Position numbers and translations under genes: made by a program. Shown piece by piece: positions 56,272-64,000 of a DNA stretch of 64,000 nt. This DNA comes from Frateuria_A yonginensis (GTDB lineage: Bacteria > Pseudomonadota > Gammaproteobacteria > Xanthomonadales > Rhodanobacteraceae): NCBI RefSeq assembly GCF_037137055.1, contig NZ_JBBBNY010000004.1, forward strand, positions 1 to 64,000, written 5' to 3'. Within the stretch, counting starts at the first letter, position 1, and each line of letters opens with the position of its first letter. The notes beneath the pieces were generated by a model, which made no database searches, had not been told where the DNA came from, and saw only the letters and a list, made by a program, of their open reading frames with translations.

Positions 56272-57612
56272 CTAGAAGGCCAGGCTGAGCGACACGAAGA
56301 AGGCGTTCAGGTCCGCCGCGTCCGTGACCGGCGCGCCCGGCGGCGCGCCGAAGATGTTGGAGCCGCGGCCGTTGAACTTGCTGAAGCGGAACCAGGTGGC
56401 GGCGAGCTTCATGTTGGCGATCGAGGTGAATGAGTCCTCCTTGCCGAAAGGCGTCCAGAACACGCTGAGCAGGTTGCTGGTGGTGTCCGGGTCGCCATAG
56501 GGCGGAAAGCGCACCGGATCCCGCGAGCCCGTGCTGATCAGGTGGCTCGCGGTGATCCCGAAGCTCTGCCTGAAGATGTAGGTGGCCGACAGGGTCTGGT
56601 CGTGCGCCGAGCCGTGCGCGTGGGCGAACAGGCCCGGAACGCCGGGCGTGCTGCCGTAGTGGCGCCGCTCGTAGACGTTCACGTAGCTCAGCTGGACGAT
56701 GTGCTCGCGGTTGCCCAGGAACTGGTAGCTGAAGTCGTAGCCGAGGTCGGTGAGGTCGTCGCTCGGCGCGTTGCGCGGCAGCTGGCGCTTGGTGGACAGC
56801 GCCACCACGCCGGCGGAGAGGAACTGGCGCTTGAGATCCTTCATCCAGGCCAGGCGCAGGTAGGCCGTGTCGCTCAGCTTGCCCGGGTCGCCGGACACCG
56901 CATAACCGAGGTCGTCCTGCCGCGCGGCGGACAGCGAGCGATAGCTGCCCACCTCGCCGTACCACTGCGCGTCGTAGAAGCCGTAGACGGTGGCGCCGAT
57001 CACGCGGTTGGCCGGCGCGTTCGGGCTGGAGGCATTGAGCAGGGTGCCGGTGGTGCCGGGTGGTCCCAGGTACGACGGGGCCGGCAGCACGCCGATCGGG
57101 TCGGTGAAGCCCGGATTGTTGTTCACGCTCACGCCGAGGGTGAGGTCGCGCCCGCGCACCTGCAGGTCCTTCAGCACGTAGCGCAGGTCCACGTTGCTCA
57201 GCCTGGTGTCGTAGTCGCCGGCGCCGGTGCGGTCGGCCTCCACCTTGACGAAGCCGCCCACGTGGTCGGTCAGCCGGCCGGCCAGGAACAGGTCCGCCTC
57301 GGTCAGGCGGGTCGAGCTGTCGCCGCGCGAGGGGTTGGTGTACTGCCCGATCAGCTGCGCCGCCAGCGGCAGCTGGATGCCTTCGCCGTTGGTCTCGGTG
57401 AAGCCGTTGATCTTGAAGCGCATCCCGTAGGGCGTGAGCGCCGGACCGTAGGCGGCGGTGTGGCAGTCGGCGCAGGCCGACCCGGTCTGCCGGGCGAACA
57501 CCGGCGTCGCCTGCGCCGGCAGGCCGGTGACGGCCGCCAGTAGAAGCACGCTGCCCCACAACCGTCCGGCGATGCCACGTCCACGTGCCTGTCGTTTTCC
57601 ATCAGCCATCAT
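56272..57612 (-). CDS. Cyc2-like fused cytochrome c-porin
   Basis: A 446-residue outer-membrane protein. A signal peptide (ending PAQA, near residue 35) is followed by one heme-binding site, Cys47-Ala-Asp-Cys50-His51, in FARQTGSACADCHTAAYG. Then PYGMRFKINGF leads into about 370 residues of alternating beta strands ending in Leu-Ala-Phe. Length and order match Cyc2, the iron-oxidising fused cytochrome-porin, though many Cyc2-like proteins have no proven substrate. GGGGAG precedes the ATG pair at 57612/57609. It lies between cytochrome b561 and cytochrome c genes, consistent with an electron conduit across the outer membrane. Confidence 0.8.
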   Translation of the reverse strand: MMADGKRQARGRGIAGRLWGSVLLLAAVTGLPAQATPVFARQTGSACADCHTAAYGPALTPYGMRFKINGFTETNGEGIQLPLAAQLIGQYTNPSRGDSSTRLTEADLFLAGRLTDHVGGFVKVEADRTGAGDYDTRLSNVDLRYVLKDLQVRGRDLTLGVSVNNNPGFTDPIGVLPAPSYLGPPGTTGTLLNASSPNAPANRVIGATVYGFYDAQWYGEVGSYRSLSAARQDDLGYAVSGDPGKLSDTAYLRLAWMKDLKRQFLSAGVVALSTKRQLPRNAPSDDLTDLGYDFSYQFLGNREHIVQLSYVNVYERRHYGSTPGVPGLFAHAHGSAHDQTLSATYIFRQSFGITASHLISTGSRDPVRFPPYGDPDTTSNLLSVFWTPFGKEDSFTSIANMKLAATWFRFSKFNGRGSNIFGAPPGAPVTDAADLNAFFVSLSLAF

Positions 57613-57655
57613 CGTCACTCCCCGTTGAACCATGCGGCGGGCGGCCCGCCTCCCC

Positions 57656-58294
57656 TCAATCCCTGGTGCGGAACCCCATCGCGCGCAGCACCCCGTCGCG
57701 CCGCACGAAGTGGTGCCAGAGCGCCGCCGCCACGTGCAGCAGGGTGAGCGCGAGCAACGCCCAGGCGGCGCCCTGGTGCCACACCAGCAGTTCGTCGGCC
57801 AGGTCCAGGTCCGGCGGCACCAGTTGTGGCAGCGGCAGGCCGAGCAGGTCCACCGGCTTGCCTTCGGCGTTGCTCAGCATCCAGCCCAGCATCGGCAGCA
57901 CCAGGAGCGCGCCGTACAGCGCCGCGTGGGTCAGCTCGGCGGCGGCACGCAACGGCCGGGAAGGGCAGCCCGGGTCCGGCAGCGGGCCGAGCCGCAGGCG
58001 CACCGCGATGCGCAGCGCGAACAGCAGCAGCACGGCCAGGCCGAGGTGGCGGTGGATCTCCAAGAGGGCGGCACGCAACGCCCTGCCACCGACCTGCGCA
58101 CGGGCCAGGATCACGGCGGCGGCGAGCAGCAGCGCCAGCACGGTCAGCCAGTGCAACGCCACCACCAGGCGCGGACGCGCCCGCGGCGATGTGTCCGTGG
58201 AGGCGCGCGCCTGGTCGGCCTGGCGCCCCACGAGTGGCGCGCTCGCGGAAACGCCGCCCTCGCAGTCGGACATCTTCTCGTTTGCCGATCCCAT
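57656..58294 (-). CDS. Cytochrome b561-family protein
   Basis: A 212-residue di-heme membrane cytochrome with four transmembrane helices from about residue 45. The hydrophobic segments carry histidines in VVALHWLTVLALLLAAAV, IHRHLGLAVLLLF and VWHQGAAWALLALTLLHV. It would exchange electrons between quinol and the periplasmic cytochrome c. The ATG at 58294 is chosen; 58273 is an alternative. It is first gene of the cytochrome operon, under an ECF-type promoter. Confidence 0.9.
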   Translation of the reverse strand: MGSANEKMSDCEGGVSASAPLVGRQADQARASTDTSPRARPRLVVALHWLTVLALLLAAAVILARAQVGGRALRAALLEIHRHLGLAVLLLFALRIAVRLRLGPLPDPGCPSRPLRAAAELTHAALYGALLVLPMLGWMLSNAEGKPVDLLGLPLPQLVPPDLDLADELLVWHQGAAWALLALTLLHVAAALWHHFVRRDGVLRAMGFRTRD

Positions 58295-58362
58295 CCGAAG
58301 CCCTGTCCTCCACCCGTGGTCGTCGTTCGCGACGGGCCGGCCGCCCGGGGAACTCGGGTGGA

Positions 58363-58390
58363 TGAGTGCCGCCGCGCGCGGGAAAGGTTG
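58363..58390 (-). promoter_or_regulatory. ECF-type promoter of the cytochrome operon
   Basis: On the minus strand CAACCTTT (58390-58383), 15 bp, ACTCA (58367-58363). The downstream bases (TCC, then CCGAGTT) also resemble those at the facing promoter 58451-58478. The b561 start lies about 60 bp downstream. Confidence 0.72.
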
Positions 58391-58450
58391 GCGGGTACGC
58401 GCCAGGGCCATGCGGTCCTGCGCCACCGGCGACACCGCGCGCGTCCGATG

Positions 58451-58478
58451 CAACCTTTCGCCGGGCGGGCAGCACTCA
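58451..58478 (+). promoter_or_regulatory. ECF-type promoter of the surface-polysaccharide operon
   Basis: CAACCTTT (58451-58458), 15 bp, ACTCA (58474-58478), followed by GCC and GGCGAGTCG. The fdtA-like ATG is 35 bp downstream, with GAGG as ribosome-binding site. The match to the divergent promoter at 58363-58390 is exact in both boxes and spacing. Confidence 0.75.
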
Positions 58479-58512
58479 GCCAGGCGAGTCGTCCCGACGC
58501 ATCGGCCGAGGC

Positions 58513-58950
58513 ATGGACATCGAGCGCATCCAGTTGCAGTCGCACGGCGACCACCGGGGCATGCTGATCGCCCTGGAGCCGGAGCGGAACGTGCCATTCC
58601 CGATCCGGCGCGTGTACTACCTGTTTGCCACCCGCAGTGGCGTGCACCGCGGGCGGCACGCGCACCGCCACCTCAACCAGTTGGCGATCCCGGTGCGCGG
58701 CTCGGTCACCTTCCTGCTGGACGACGGCACCGGCCCGGTGGAGGTGGTGCTGAACGATCCCTCGCAGGGTTTGCTGCTCGGCCGCATGGTCTGGCGCGAG
58801 CTGTACGACTTCAGTGAGGACTGCGTGCTGATGGTGCTGGCCGACCAGCCGTACGATCCGGACGACTACATCACCGACTACGACGCCTTCCTCAGGGAAG
58901 TGCACGGCAGTCTCTACCCGGCAGGCATGCTGGCATGCCTGGACCGCTAG
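58513..58950 (+). CDS. FdtA/WxcM-like sugar 3,4-ketoisomerase
   Basis: A 145-residue cupin. FPIRRVYYLFATRSGVHRGR, HAHRHLNQLAIPVRGSV and SEDCVLMVLADQPYDPDDYI match dTDP-4-keto-6-deoxyglucose 3,4-isomerases (FdtA/QdtA) and the WxcM C-terminal domain. The HAHRH cluster is the active site. It would start synthesis of a 3-amino-3,6-dideoxyhexose that FdtB-like aminotransferase (61480) aminates. First gene of the polysaccharide operon; overlaps the next gene by 16 bp. Confidence 0.88.
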   Translation: MDIERIQLQSHGDHRGMLIALEPERNVPFPIRRVYYLFATRSGVHRGRHAHRHLNQLAIPVRGSVTFLLDDGTGPVEVVLNDPSQGLLLGRMVWRELYDFSEDCVLMVLADQPYDPDDYITDYDAFLREVHGSLYPAGMLACLDR

Positions 58951-59600
58951 TTCTCGTCGGCGCGGGCGAGTTCGCGCAGATCGCCTGCGAATACTTCCGC
59001 CACGACAGCGACTACGACGTGGTCGCCTTCAGCGTCGAGCGCGAGTACCTGGCCCAGGCCGAGCTCGCCGGCCTGCCGGTGGTGCCGTACGAAGCGCTGG
59101 AGGAACGCTACCCGCCGGATGCGGTCGAGCTGTTCGTCGCGATACCTGCCAGCCGGCTCAACCGCCTGCGCCGGCGCTTCTACCTCGACGCCAAGCGTCG
59201 CGGTTACCGGCTGGCGCGGTACGTGAGCTCGCGCGCCTTCGTGTGGCGCAACGCGCAGGTCGGCGAGAACTGTTTCATCTTCGAGAACAACGTGATCCAG
59301 CCGTTCGTGCGCGTGGGCGACAACTGCGTGCTGTGGAGCGGCAATCACGTCGGCCACCGCACGGTGATCGAGGACCACGTGTTCGTCGCCTCGCACGCGG
59401 TGATCTCCGGCTACTGCGTGATCGGCAGCGGCAGCTTCGTCGGGGTCAACGCCACCTTCAACGACCACGTGAGGGTGGCCGCCGACAACGTGATCGGCGC
59501 GGGCGCGCTGGTCACCCGTGACACCGAGCCCGGCCGCGTCTACGTCGGCTCGCCGGCCAGGGCACTGGACGGGCGCTCCAGCTTCGACGTGCCGCTGTGA
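58935..59600 (+). CDS. Left-handed beta-helix acetyltransferase (NeuD/FdtC-like)
   Basis: A 221-residue sugar acetyltransferase. The N-terminal PLVLVGAGEFAQIACEYF forms a Rossmann-like half. From residue 105 hexapeptide repeats build the beta-helix (NCFIFENNVIQPFVRVGDN onward), with catalytic His likely in GNHVGHRTVIEDH. It probably N-acetylates the amino sugar or O-acetylates a glycan residue. It overlaps the ketoisomerase gene by 16 bp. Confidence 0.87.
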   Translation: MPGPLVLVGAGEFAQIACEYFRHDSDYDVVAFSVEREYLAQAELAGLPVVPYEALEERYPPDAVELFVAIPASRLNRLRRRFYLDAKRRGYRLARYVSSRAFVWRNAQVGENCFIFENNVIQPFVRVGDNCVLWSGNHVGHRTVIEDHVFVASHAVISGYCVIGSGSFVGVNATFNDHVRVAADNVIGAGALVTRDTEPGRVYVGSPARALDGRSSFDVPL

Positions 59601-59607
59601 GGTGACG

Positions 59608-60561
59608 ATGTACGCGTGGCGCAAGAAGGGCCTGGTGTTCGAGACCGCGCGGCAGGGCGTGGGCGGCTGGATGCGCCACTCCGCGCTGACGCCCACGCCC
59701 TGGCGCATCGACAATGAGCGCATCCGCGTCTACGCGGGCTTCCGCGACGCCGAGGGCGTCAGCCGCATCGGCTACGTCGACCTGTCGGCCGACGAGCCGA
59801 CCGTGGTGCTCGCGGTCAGCCGCGAGCCGGTGCTCGACGTCGGCCGCGCCGGCTGCTTCGACGACAACGGCGTGATCCTGGGCGACGTGGTCGACGGCCC
59901 CGGCGGGCTGCACCTGTTCTACGTCGGCTTCCAGCGCGTGGCGCGCGCCAAGTTCCTCGCCTTCACCGGCCTGGCCGTGTCGCGCGACGGCGGCGAGCAT
60001 TTCGAACGCGTGCAGGAAACCCCGCTGCTGGACCGCGCGCCCGGGCGCAGCACCATCGCCGCGGTGCACTCGGCGCACTACGAGGGCGGCCGCTGGCGGC
60101 TCTGGTACGCGGCCGGCGACGACTGGGAATGGATCGGCGGCGCGCCGTTCCCGCGCTACCACATCCGCTGCGCCGAGACCGACGACCTCCATGCGATTCC
60201 CGGCGCAGACCACGTCTGCCTGCTGCCGCGCGGCAGCGAGTACCGCATCGGCCGCCCGCGGGTGTACCGGCTCGACGGGCGCTACCTGATGTACTTCACC
60301 CGCGGCAACCGCACCGGCGAATACTTCCCCGGGATCGCGGTCGGCGACGACGGCGTGCACTGGGCGCGCTGCGACGAGCAGCTGGGGCTCGCGCTGTCCG
60401 AAAGCGGCTGGGACTCGCGCACCCTGTGCTACCCGGCCCTGCTGCGCCAGGGCGACCGGCTGCTGATGTTCTACAACGGCAACGACATGGGCGTGGAAGG
60501 GTTCGGCCTGGCCGAAGCGCCACTCCACGCGATGGAGGGCCTCGCCCATGCTTGCGCTTGA
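59608..60561 (+). CDS. Beta-propeller glycosidase-like protein of polysaccharide clusters
   Basis: A 317-residue cytosolic protein with repeated blade-like units (WRIDNERIRVYAGFRD, LHLFYVGFQRV, WRLWYAAGDDW, YRLDGRYLMYFTRG, RLLMFYNGND) that suggest a five-bladed GH43/GH32-like propeller. No signal peptide is present, so it acts inside the cell. Similar proteins occur beside amino-sugar genes in O-antigen clusters, but their activity is unproven. It overlaps the next gene by 14 bp. Confidence 0.75.
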   Translation: MYAWRKKGLVFETARQGVGGWMRHSALTPTPWRIDNERIRVYAGFRDAEGVSRIGYVDLSADEPTVVLAVSREPVLDVGRAGCFDDNGVILGDVVDGPGGLHLFYVGFQRVARAKFLAFTGLAVSRDGGEHFERVQETPLLDRAPGRSTIAAVHSAHYEGGRWRLWYAAGDDWEWIGGAPFPRYHIRCAETDDLHAIPGADHVCLLPRGSEYRIGRPRVYRLDGRYLMYFTRGNRTGEYFPGIAVGDDGVHWARCDEQLGLALSESGWDSRTLCYPALLRQGDRLLMFYNGNDMGVEGFGLAEAPLHAMEGLAHACA

Positions 60562-61480
60562 GCCCTACCGCCCGGGCGATGCGGATGCCTGGGACGCGCT
60601 GGTGGCGCGCTCGCGCACCGGCAACCTGCTGCACCGGCGCGGCTACATGGACTACCACGCCGACCGCTTCGTCGACTGCTCGCTGATGATCGCGCGGCAC
60701 GGCGAAGCGGTGGCCGCATTCCCGGCCAGCCGGGAGGGCGACACCGTCATTAGCCACGGCGGCCTGACCTACGCGGGACTGCTGTCCACGCCCGCGCTGC
60801 GCGCCGAAGCCACGCTCGAGGCCTTCGAGCGGATCGGCGAGCACTACCGCGCGGCCGGCGTGCGGTGCGTGCGCTACAAGGCGGTGCCGTGGATCTTCCA
60901 CGCCTATCCGGCGGAGGAGGACCTGTACGCGCTGCATCGCCTTGGCGCGCGGCTGGTGCGGCGCGACCTTTCCTCGGCGATCGCGCTGCAGGAACCCTAC
61001 CGCTTCGCCCCCGCGCGCCGTCGCGACCTGCGCCACGCGCGCAACGCCGGCGTGCGCATCGGCACCGGTGGCGACCTGGCCGCCTTCCACGCGCTGCTGG
61101 TGGAGGTGCTGCGCCGCCACGGTGCCGCGCCCACGCACAGCCTGGCGGAGCTGCGCCTGCTGCAGGAGCGCTTCCCGCGGCAGATCGTGCTGCACACCGC
61201 GCACGCCGCCGGCACGCTGCTCGCCGGCGCACTGGTCTACGACTTCGGCAACGCGGTGCACACGCAGTACCTGGCCGCCTCCGAGGAAGGCCGGCACACC
61301 GACGCGCTGAGCCTGCTGCTCGGCGAGCTGATCGAACGGGTCTATGCGGACCGGCGCTACTTCAGCTTCGGCATCTCCACCGAGCAGGAGGGGCGGGTAC
61401 TCAACGGTGGCCTGGTCACGCAGAAGGAGCGCTTCGGCGCGCGCGCCGTGGTGCACGACTTCTACGAGTGGACGCTGTGA
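60548..61480 (+). CDS. GNAT/FemAB-like acyltransferase
   Basis: A 310-residue protein with two tandem GNAT-like halves, as in FemAB/BioF2-type acyltransferases. NLLHRRGYMDYHADRF opens the first half; LVYDFGNAVHTQYLAASEEG and SLLLGELIERVYADRRYFSFG close the second. It is probably an N-acyltransferase acting on the amino sugar in this cluster. Its stop overlaps the aminotransferase start (TGATG). Confidence 0.8.
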   Translation: MLALEPYRPGDADAWDALVARSRTGNLLHRRGYMDYHADRFVDCSLMIARHGEAVAAFPASREGDTVISHGGLTYAGLLSTPALRAEATLEAFERIGEHYRAAGVRCVRYKAVPWIFHAYPAEEDLYALHRLGARLVRRDLSSAIALQEPYRFAPARRRDLRHARNAGVRIGTGGDLAAFHALLVEVLRRHGAAPTHSLAELRLLQERFPRQIVLHTAHAAGTLLAGALVYDFGNAVHTQYLAASEEGRHTDALSLLLGELIERVYADRRYFSFGISTEQEGRVLNGGLVTQKERFGARAVVHDFYEWTL

Positions 61481-62592
61481 TGGACGTGCCTTTCCTCAGC
61501 CTCAAGGAGGTCAACGCCCGCCATGCCGACGAGCTGAAGGCGGCCGCCGCGCGGGTGATCGATTCGGGCTGGTACATCCTCGGCGAGGAGCTGGCCGCGT
61601 TCGAGCGCGAGTTCGCCGCCTGGTGCGGCGTGCGCCACGCGATCGGCGTCGGCAACGGGCTGGACGCGCTGGCGCTGCTGCTGCGCGGCTATCTGGAGCT
61701 GGGACGGCTGGCCGAAGGCGACGAGGTGATCCTGCCCGGCAACACCTTCATCGCGAGCTTCCTCGCGGTCACCGGCAACCGCCTCAAGGCCGTGCCGGTG
61801 GAGCCGGACCCAGGCACCTTCAACCTCGACCCGGCCGCCGTCGCGGCGGCGATCGGGCCACGCACCCGCGCGGTCATGGCGGTGCACCTGTACGGCCAGC
61901 TGGCGGACATGGCGGCACTGCGCGCGCTGGCCGGGCAACGCGGGCTGCTGCTGATCGAGGACGCCGCGCAGGCCCACGGGGCGGCCTGGGACGGACGGCG
62001 TGCCGGGGCGTTCGGCGACGCCGCGGGCTTCAGCTTCTTCCCGGCCAAGAACCTGGGCGCGCTGGGCGACGCCGGTGCCGTCACCACCGACGACGACGCG
62101 CTGGCGCACTGCATCCGCGCGCTGCGGAACTACGGCTCGCAGAGCAAGTACGCGCATCCCCTGCGCGGCACCAACTCGCGCCTGGACGAGCTGCAGGCGG
62201 CGCTGCTGCGGGTGAAGCTAAGGTACCTGGACGAGGACGTACGCCTGCGCCGCCAGGTGGCGCAGCGCTACCTGCACGGCATCGACCATCCCGGCATCAC
62301 GCTGCCCCGCGTGGTACGCGAGGAGGCGCACGCCTGGCACCTGTTCGTGGTGCGCAGCCGGCAGCGCGACGCCCTGCAGCGCCACCTGCAGGCCCACGGC
62401 ATCCAGACCCAGGTGCACTACCCGCTGCCGCCGCATCGGCAACCGGCCTACGCCGACCTGCACGAGACCCACCTGCCGGTCACCGAGCGTCTGCACGAGG
62501 AAGTGCTCAGCCTGCCGATGAGCCCGACCCTGTCGGACGTGGCGGTCGAGCAGGTCGTCGCCGCCTGCCGTCGCTTCGGGGGACGGCCGTGA
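61480..62592 (+). CDS. DegT/DnrJ/EryC1/StrS sugar aminotransferase (FdtB-like)
   Basis: A 370-residue PLP-dependent aminotransferase. VPFLSLKEVNARHADELKAA and the PLP lysine Lys190 in FFPAKNLGALGDAGAV are typical of FdtB/QdtB, which aminates dTDP-3-keto-6-deoxyhexose. LRNYGSQSKYAHPLRGTNSR is the conserved substrate loop. It acts after the FdtA-like isomerase; acetylation follows. The exact sugar (Fuc3N or Qui3N) cannot be decided. Confidence 0.93.
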   Translation: MDVPFLSLKEVNARHADELKAAAARVIDSGWYILGEELAAFEREFAAWCGVRHAIGVGNGLDALALLLRGYLELGRLAEGDEVILPGNTFIASFLAVTGNRLKAVPVEPDPGTFNLDPAAVAAAIGPRTRAVMAVHLYGQLADMAALRALAGQRGLLLIEDAAQAHGAAWDGRRAGAFGDAAGFSFFPAKNLGALGDAGAVTTDDDALAHCIRALRNYGSQSKYAHPLRGTNSRLDELQAALLRVKLRYLDEDVRLRRQVAQRYLHGIDHPGITLPRVVREEAHAWHLFVVRSRQRDALQRHLQAHGIQTQVHYPLPPHRQPAYADLHETHLPVTERLHEEVLSLPMSPTLSDVAVEQVVAACRRFGGRP

Positions 62593-63839
62593 ACATCGCG
62601 CGGGCCAGCCTGTACTCCAGCGCCGCCACCGCCGCGCGGCTGCTCGCGGCGCTGGTGGTGGTCAAGCTGGTCGCCTCCTTCGCCGGACCGGCGGGCGTGG
62701 GCAAGCTCGGCCAGTTCATGAGCCTGATGTCGCTGCTGGCGGTGCTGGCCGGCGGCGGCATCAGCGCGGCGGTGGTCAAGTACGTGGCCGAGTACCGCGA
62801 GGACCCGGCGCGGCTCTCGCGCCTGCTCGCCTCGGCGCTGTGGTACGCGCTGTGCGCCTCGTGCCTGGTGGGATGCCTGGCGCTGCTGTGGAGTCGGCCG
62901 CTGGCGCTGTGGCTGCTGGACGACGCCGGCTACCAGAACCTGATCCGCACGCTCGCGGTGGCGCAGCTGGGCATCGCCCTGCTCAACTACCTGCTGGCGG
63001 TGATCAACGGCTTCATGGACGTGCGCCGGCTGGCGCTGGTGCAGGTGCTGGGCTCGGCCCTGAGCATCGCCGTCGCGCTCGTGCTGTCGTTGTGGCTGCG
63101 CCTGTACGGCGCGCTGCTGGCGCTGGTGATCGGCCAGGTGCTGTGGCTGGCGGTCGGCCTGCCGGCATTCCGGCGCAGCCCGTACTTCCGCCCCGGCATG
63201 TGGCGGGCCCGCTTCGATCGCGAGATGACCGCGCGGCTGGCCGCCTTCTCGTTGATGACGATCAGCTCGGCGCTGCTGTCGCCGCTGGTCAACATCGCGG
63301 TGCGCGAACACCTGGCCGGCCGCTACGGCTGGGTCCAGGCCGGCTACTGGCAGGCGGTGACGCGGGTCTCCGATGCCTACCTGCTGTTCCTCACCGCGGC
63401 GATCAACATCTACTACCTGCCCAAGCTGGCGGCCACGCACGAACGCGACGCGCTGGCGCGCGAGCTGCGGCAGGGCTTCCGCTTCCTGCTGCCGGCGGTG
63501 GCGGCGCTGGCCGGCGCGATCTACCTGGCGCGCGACTGGGTGACCCGCCTGCTGTTCAGCCGCGACTTCGCGTTGGCCAACGCACTGTACGGACCGCAAC
63601 TGCTCGGCGACGTGATCAAGATCGCCTCGTTCGTGCTCTCCTACCTGATGCTCGCCAAGGCCATGACGCGGCTGTTCGTGGCCTCCGAGTGCGTGTTCGC
63701 CCTGCTCTACCTCGCGCTGGTGTACCTGCTCACCGCGCGCTTCGGCCTGGTCGGCGCGGTGTGGGCGTTCACCGTCAACTACGCGCTGTATTTCGCTTTC
63801 AACCTGGTGGTGGCGCGACGCTACCTGGGGGCCTCATGA
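62589..63839 (+). CDS. O-unit/lipid III flippase (Wzx family)
   Basis: A 416-residue polytopic protein with about 12 helices of the MATE/PST fold. SLYSSAATAARLLAALVVVK opens it and GPAGVGKLGQFMSLMSLLA is the family signature. It is similar in pattern to WzxE of enterobacterial common antigen, whose repeat unit contains Fuc4NAc. The GTG at 62589 overlaps the aminotransferase stop by 4 bp. It would flip undecaprenyl-linked oligosaccharide across the inner membrane. Confidence 0.92.
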   Translation: MNIARASLYSSAATAARLLAALVVVKLVASFAGPAGVGKLGQFMSLMSLLAVLAGGGISAAVVKYVAEYREDPARLSRLLASALWYALCASCLVGCLALLWSRPLALWLLDDAGYQNLIRTLAVAQLGIALLNYLLAVINGFMDVRRLALVQVLGSALSIAVALVLSLWLRLYGALLALVIGQVLWLAVGLPAFRRSPYFRPGMWRARFDREMTARLAAFSLMTISSALLSPLVNIAVREHLAGRYGWVQAGYWQAVTRVSDAYLLFLTAAINIYYLPKLAATHERDALARELRQGFRFLLPAVAALAGAIYLARDWVTRLLFSRDFALANALYGPQLLGDVIKIASFVLSYLMLAKAMTRLFVASECVFALLYLALVYLLTARFGLVGAVWAFTVNYALYFAFNLVVARRYLGAS

Positions 63840-64000
63840 GCGCGCCGCTGGTCTCCATCCTGATCCCCGCCTTCAACCACGAACGCTTCGTGGTGCGCTG
63901 CCTGGACAGCGTGCTGGAGGACCCCTGGCCGGCGAAGGAGCTGGTGGTCGTCGACGACGGTTCGACCGACGGCACCGCCGAGCGCATCGCCGCCTGGGTG
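63836..64000 (+). CDS. Glycosyltransferase family 2, partial at window end
   Basis: The first 55 codons of a GT-A glycosyltransferase: PLVSILIPAFNHERFVVRCL and ELVVVDDGSTDGTAERI, the nucleotide-binding DDGS motif. The ATG overlaps the flippase stop (ATGA). The rest lies beyond the window, so acceptor and full length are unknown. It continues the polysaccharide operon. Confidence 0.9.
   Translation, partial: MSAPLVSILIPAFNHERFVVRCLDSVLEDPWPAKELVVVDDGSTDGTAERIAAWV

Overview
The window is dense, high-G+C DNA (roughly 70% by eye) from a gammaproteobacterium of the Xanthomonadales/Lysobacterales, most likely Rhodanobacteraceae (Rhodanobacter, Dyella, Frateuria and relatives). The assignment is inference. 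It rests on gene order (prmA, a DUF3426 zinc-ribbon gene, fis, purH; polA followed by an sX13-like sRNA), a CIRCE-controlled groESL, and dispersed REP-like repeats resembling those of Xanthomonadaceae. No phage, insertion sequence, CRISPR array, tRNA or rRNA was seen. One 10-N scaffold gap (18478-18487) lies inside glnE, with about 80 bp of unreliable sequence on each side.

Layout. 46-5742: LysR regulator divergent from an MFS/aldo-keto reductase/quinone-reductase operon, then a ferritin-like protein and a TetR regulator. 6338-8367: PCMT-like methyltransferase and TolC. 8470-14069: lipopolysaccharide genes (waaA, lpxL-type acyltransferase, two glycosyltransferases, O-antigen ligase). 14134-24030: mixed envelope and housekeeping genes including glnE and an LTA-synthase-like phosphotransferase. 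24077-28808: ABC exporter, groEL, groES, cutA. 28866-36059: two paralogous DMT exporters around a tandem-thioredoxin protein and a MocR regulator, then dsbD and a TlpA reductase. 36060-36763: repeat-filled spacer. 36764-43232: aroQ, accB, accC, prmA, DUF3426, fis, purH. 43367-52422: small accessory genes, polA, an sX13-like sRNA and uvrD.

52482-64000 is the most interesting part. An ECF sigma factor, its zinc-finger anti-sigma factor and an S8 lipoprotein protease form a translationally coupled operon. Upstream on the same strand lies a cytochrome b561, Cyc2-like fused cytochrome-porin, mono-heme cytochrome c, TIGR02001-like outer-membrane protein operon. Divergent from that starts a surface-polysaccharide cluster (FdtA/FdtB-type amino-sugar enzymes, acyltransferases, beta-propeller protein, Wzx flippase, glycosyltransferase). 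All three transcription units carry the same non-sigma70 promoter signature, CAACCTTT-N15-AC(T/C)(C/T)A. This suggests one ECF regulon linking an outer-membrane electron conduit with surface glycan production.

Other notable items are an in-frame REP pair inserted in uvrD, a doubled DsbD alpha domain, and at least three families of interspersed palindromic repeats. Start codons were chosen by family length, ribosome-binding sites and overlap with neighbours. Regulatory calls are by eye.
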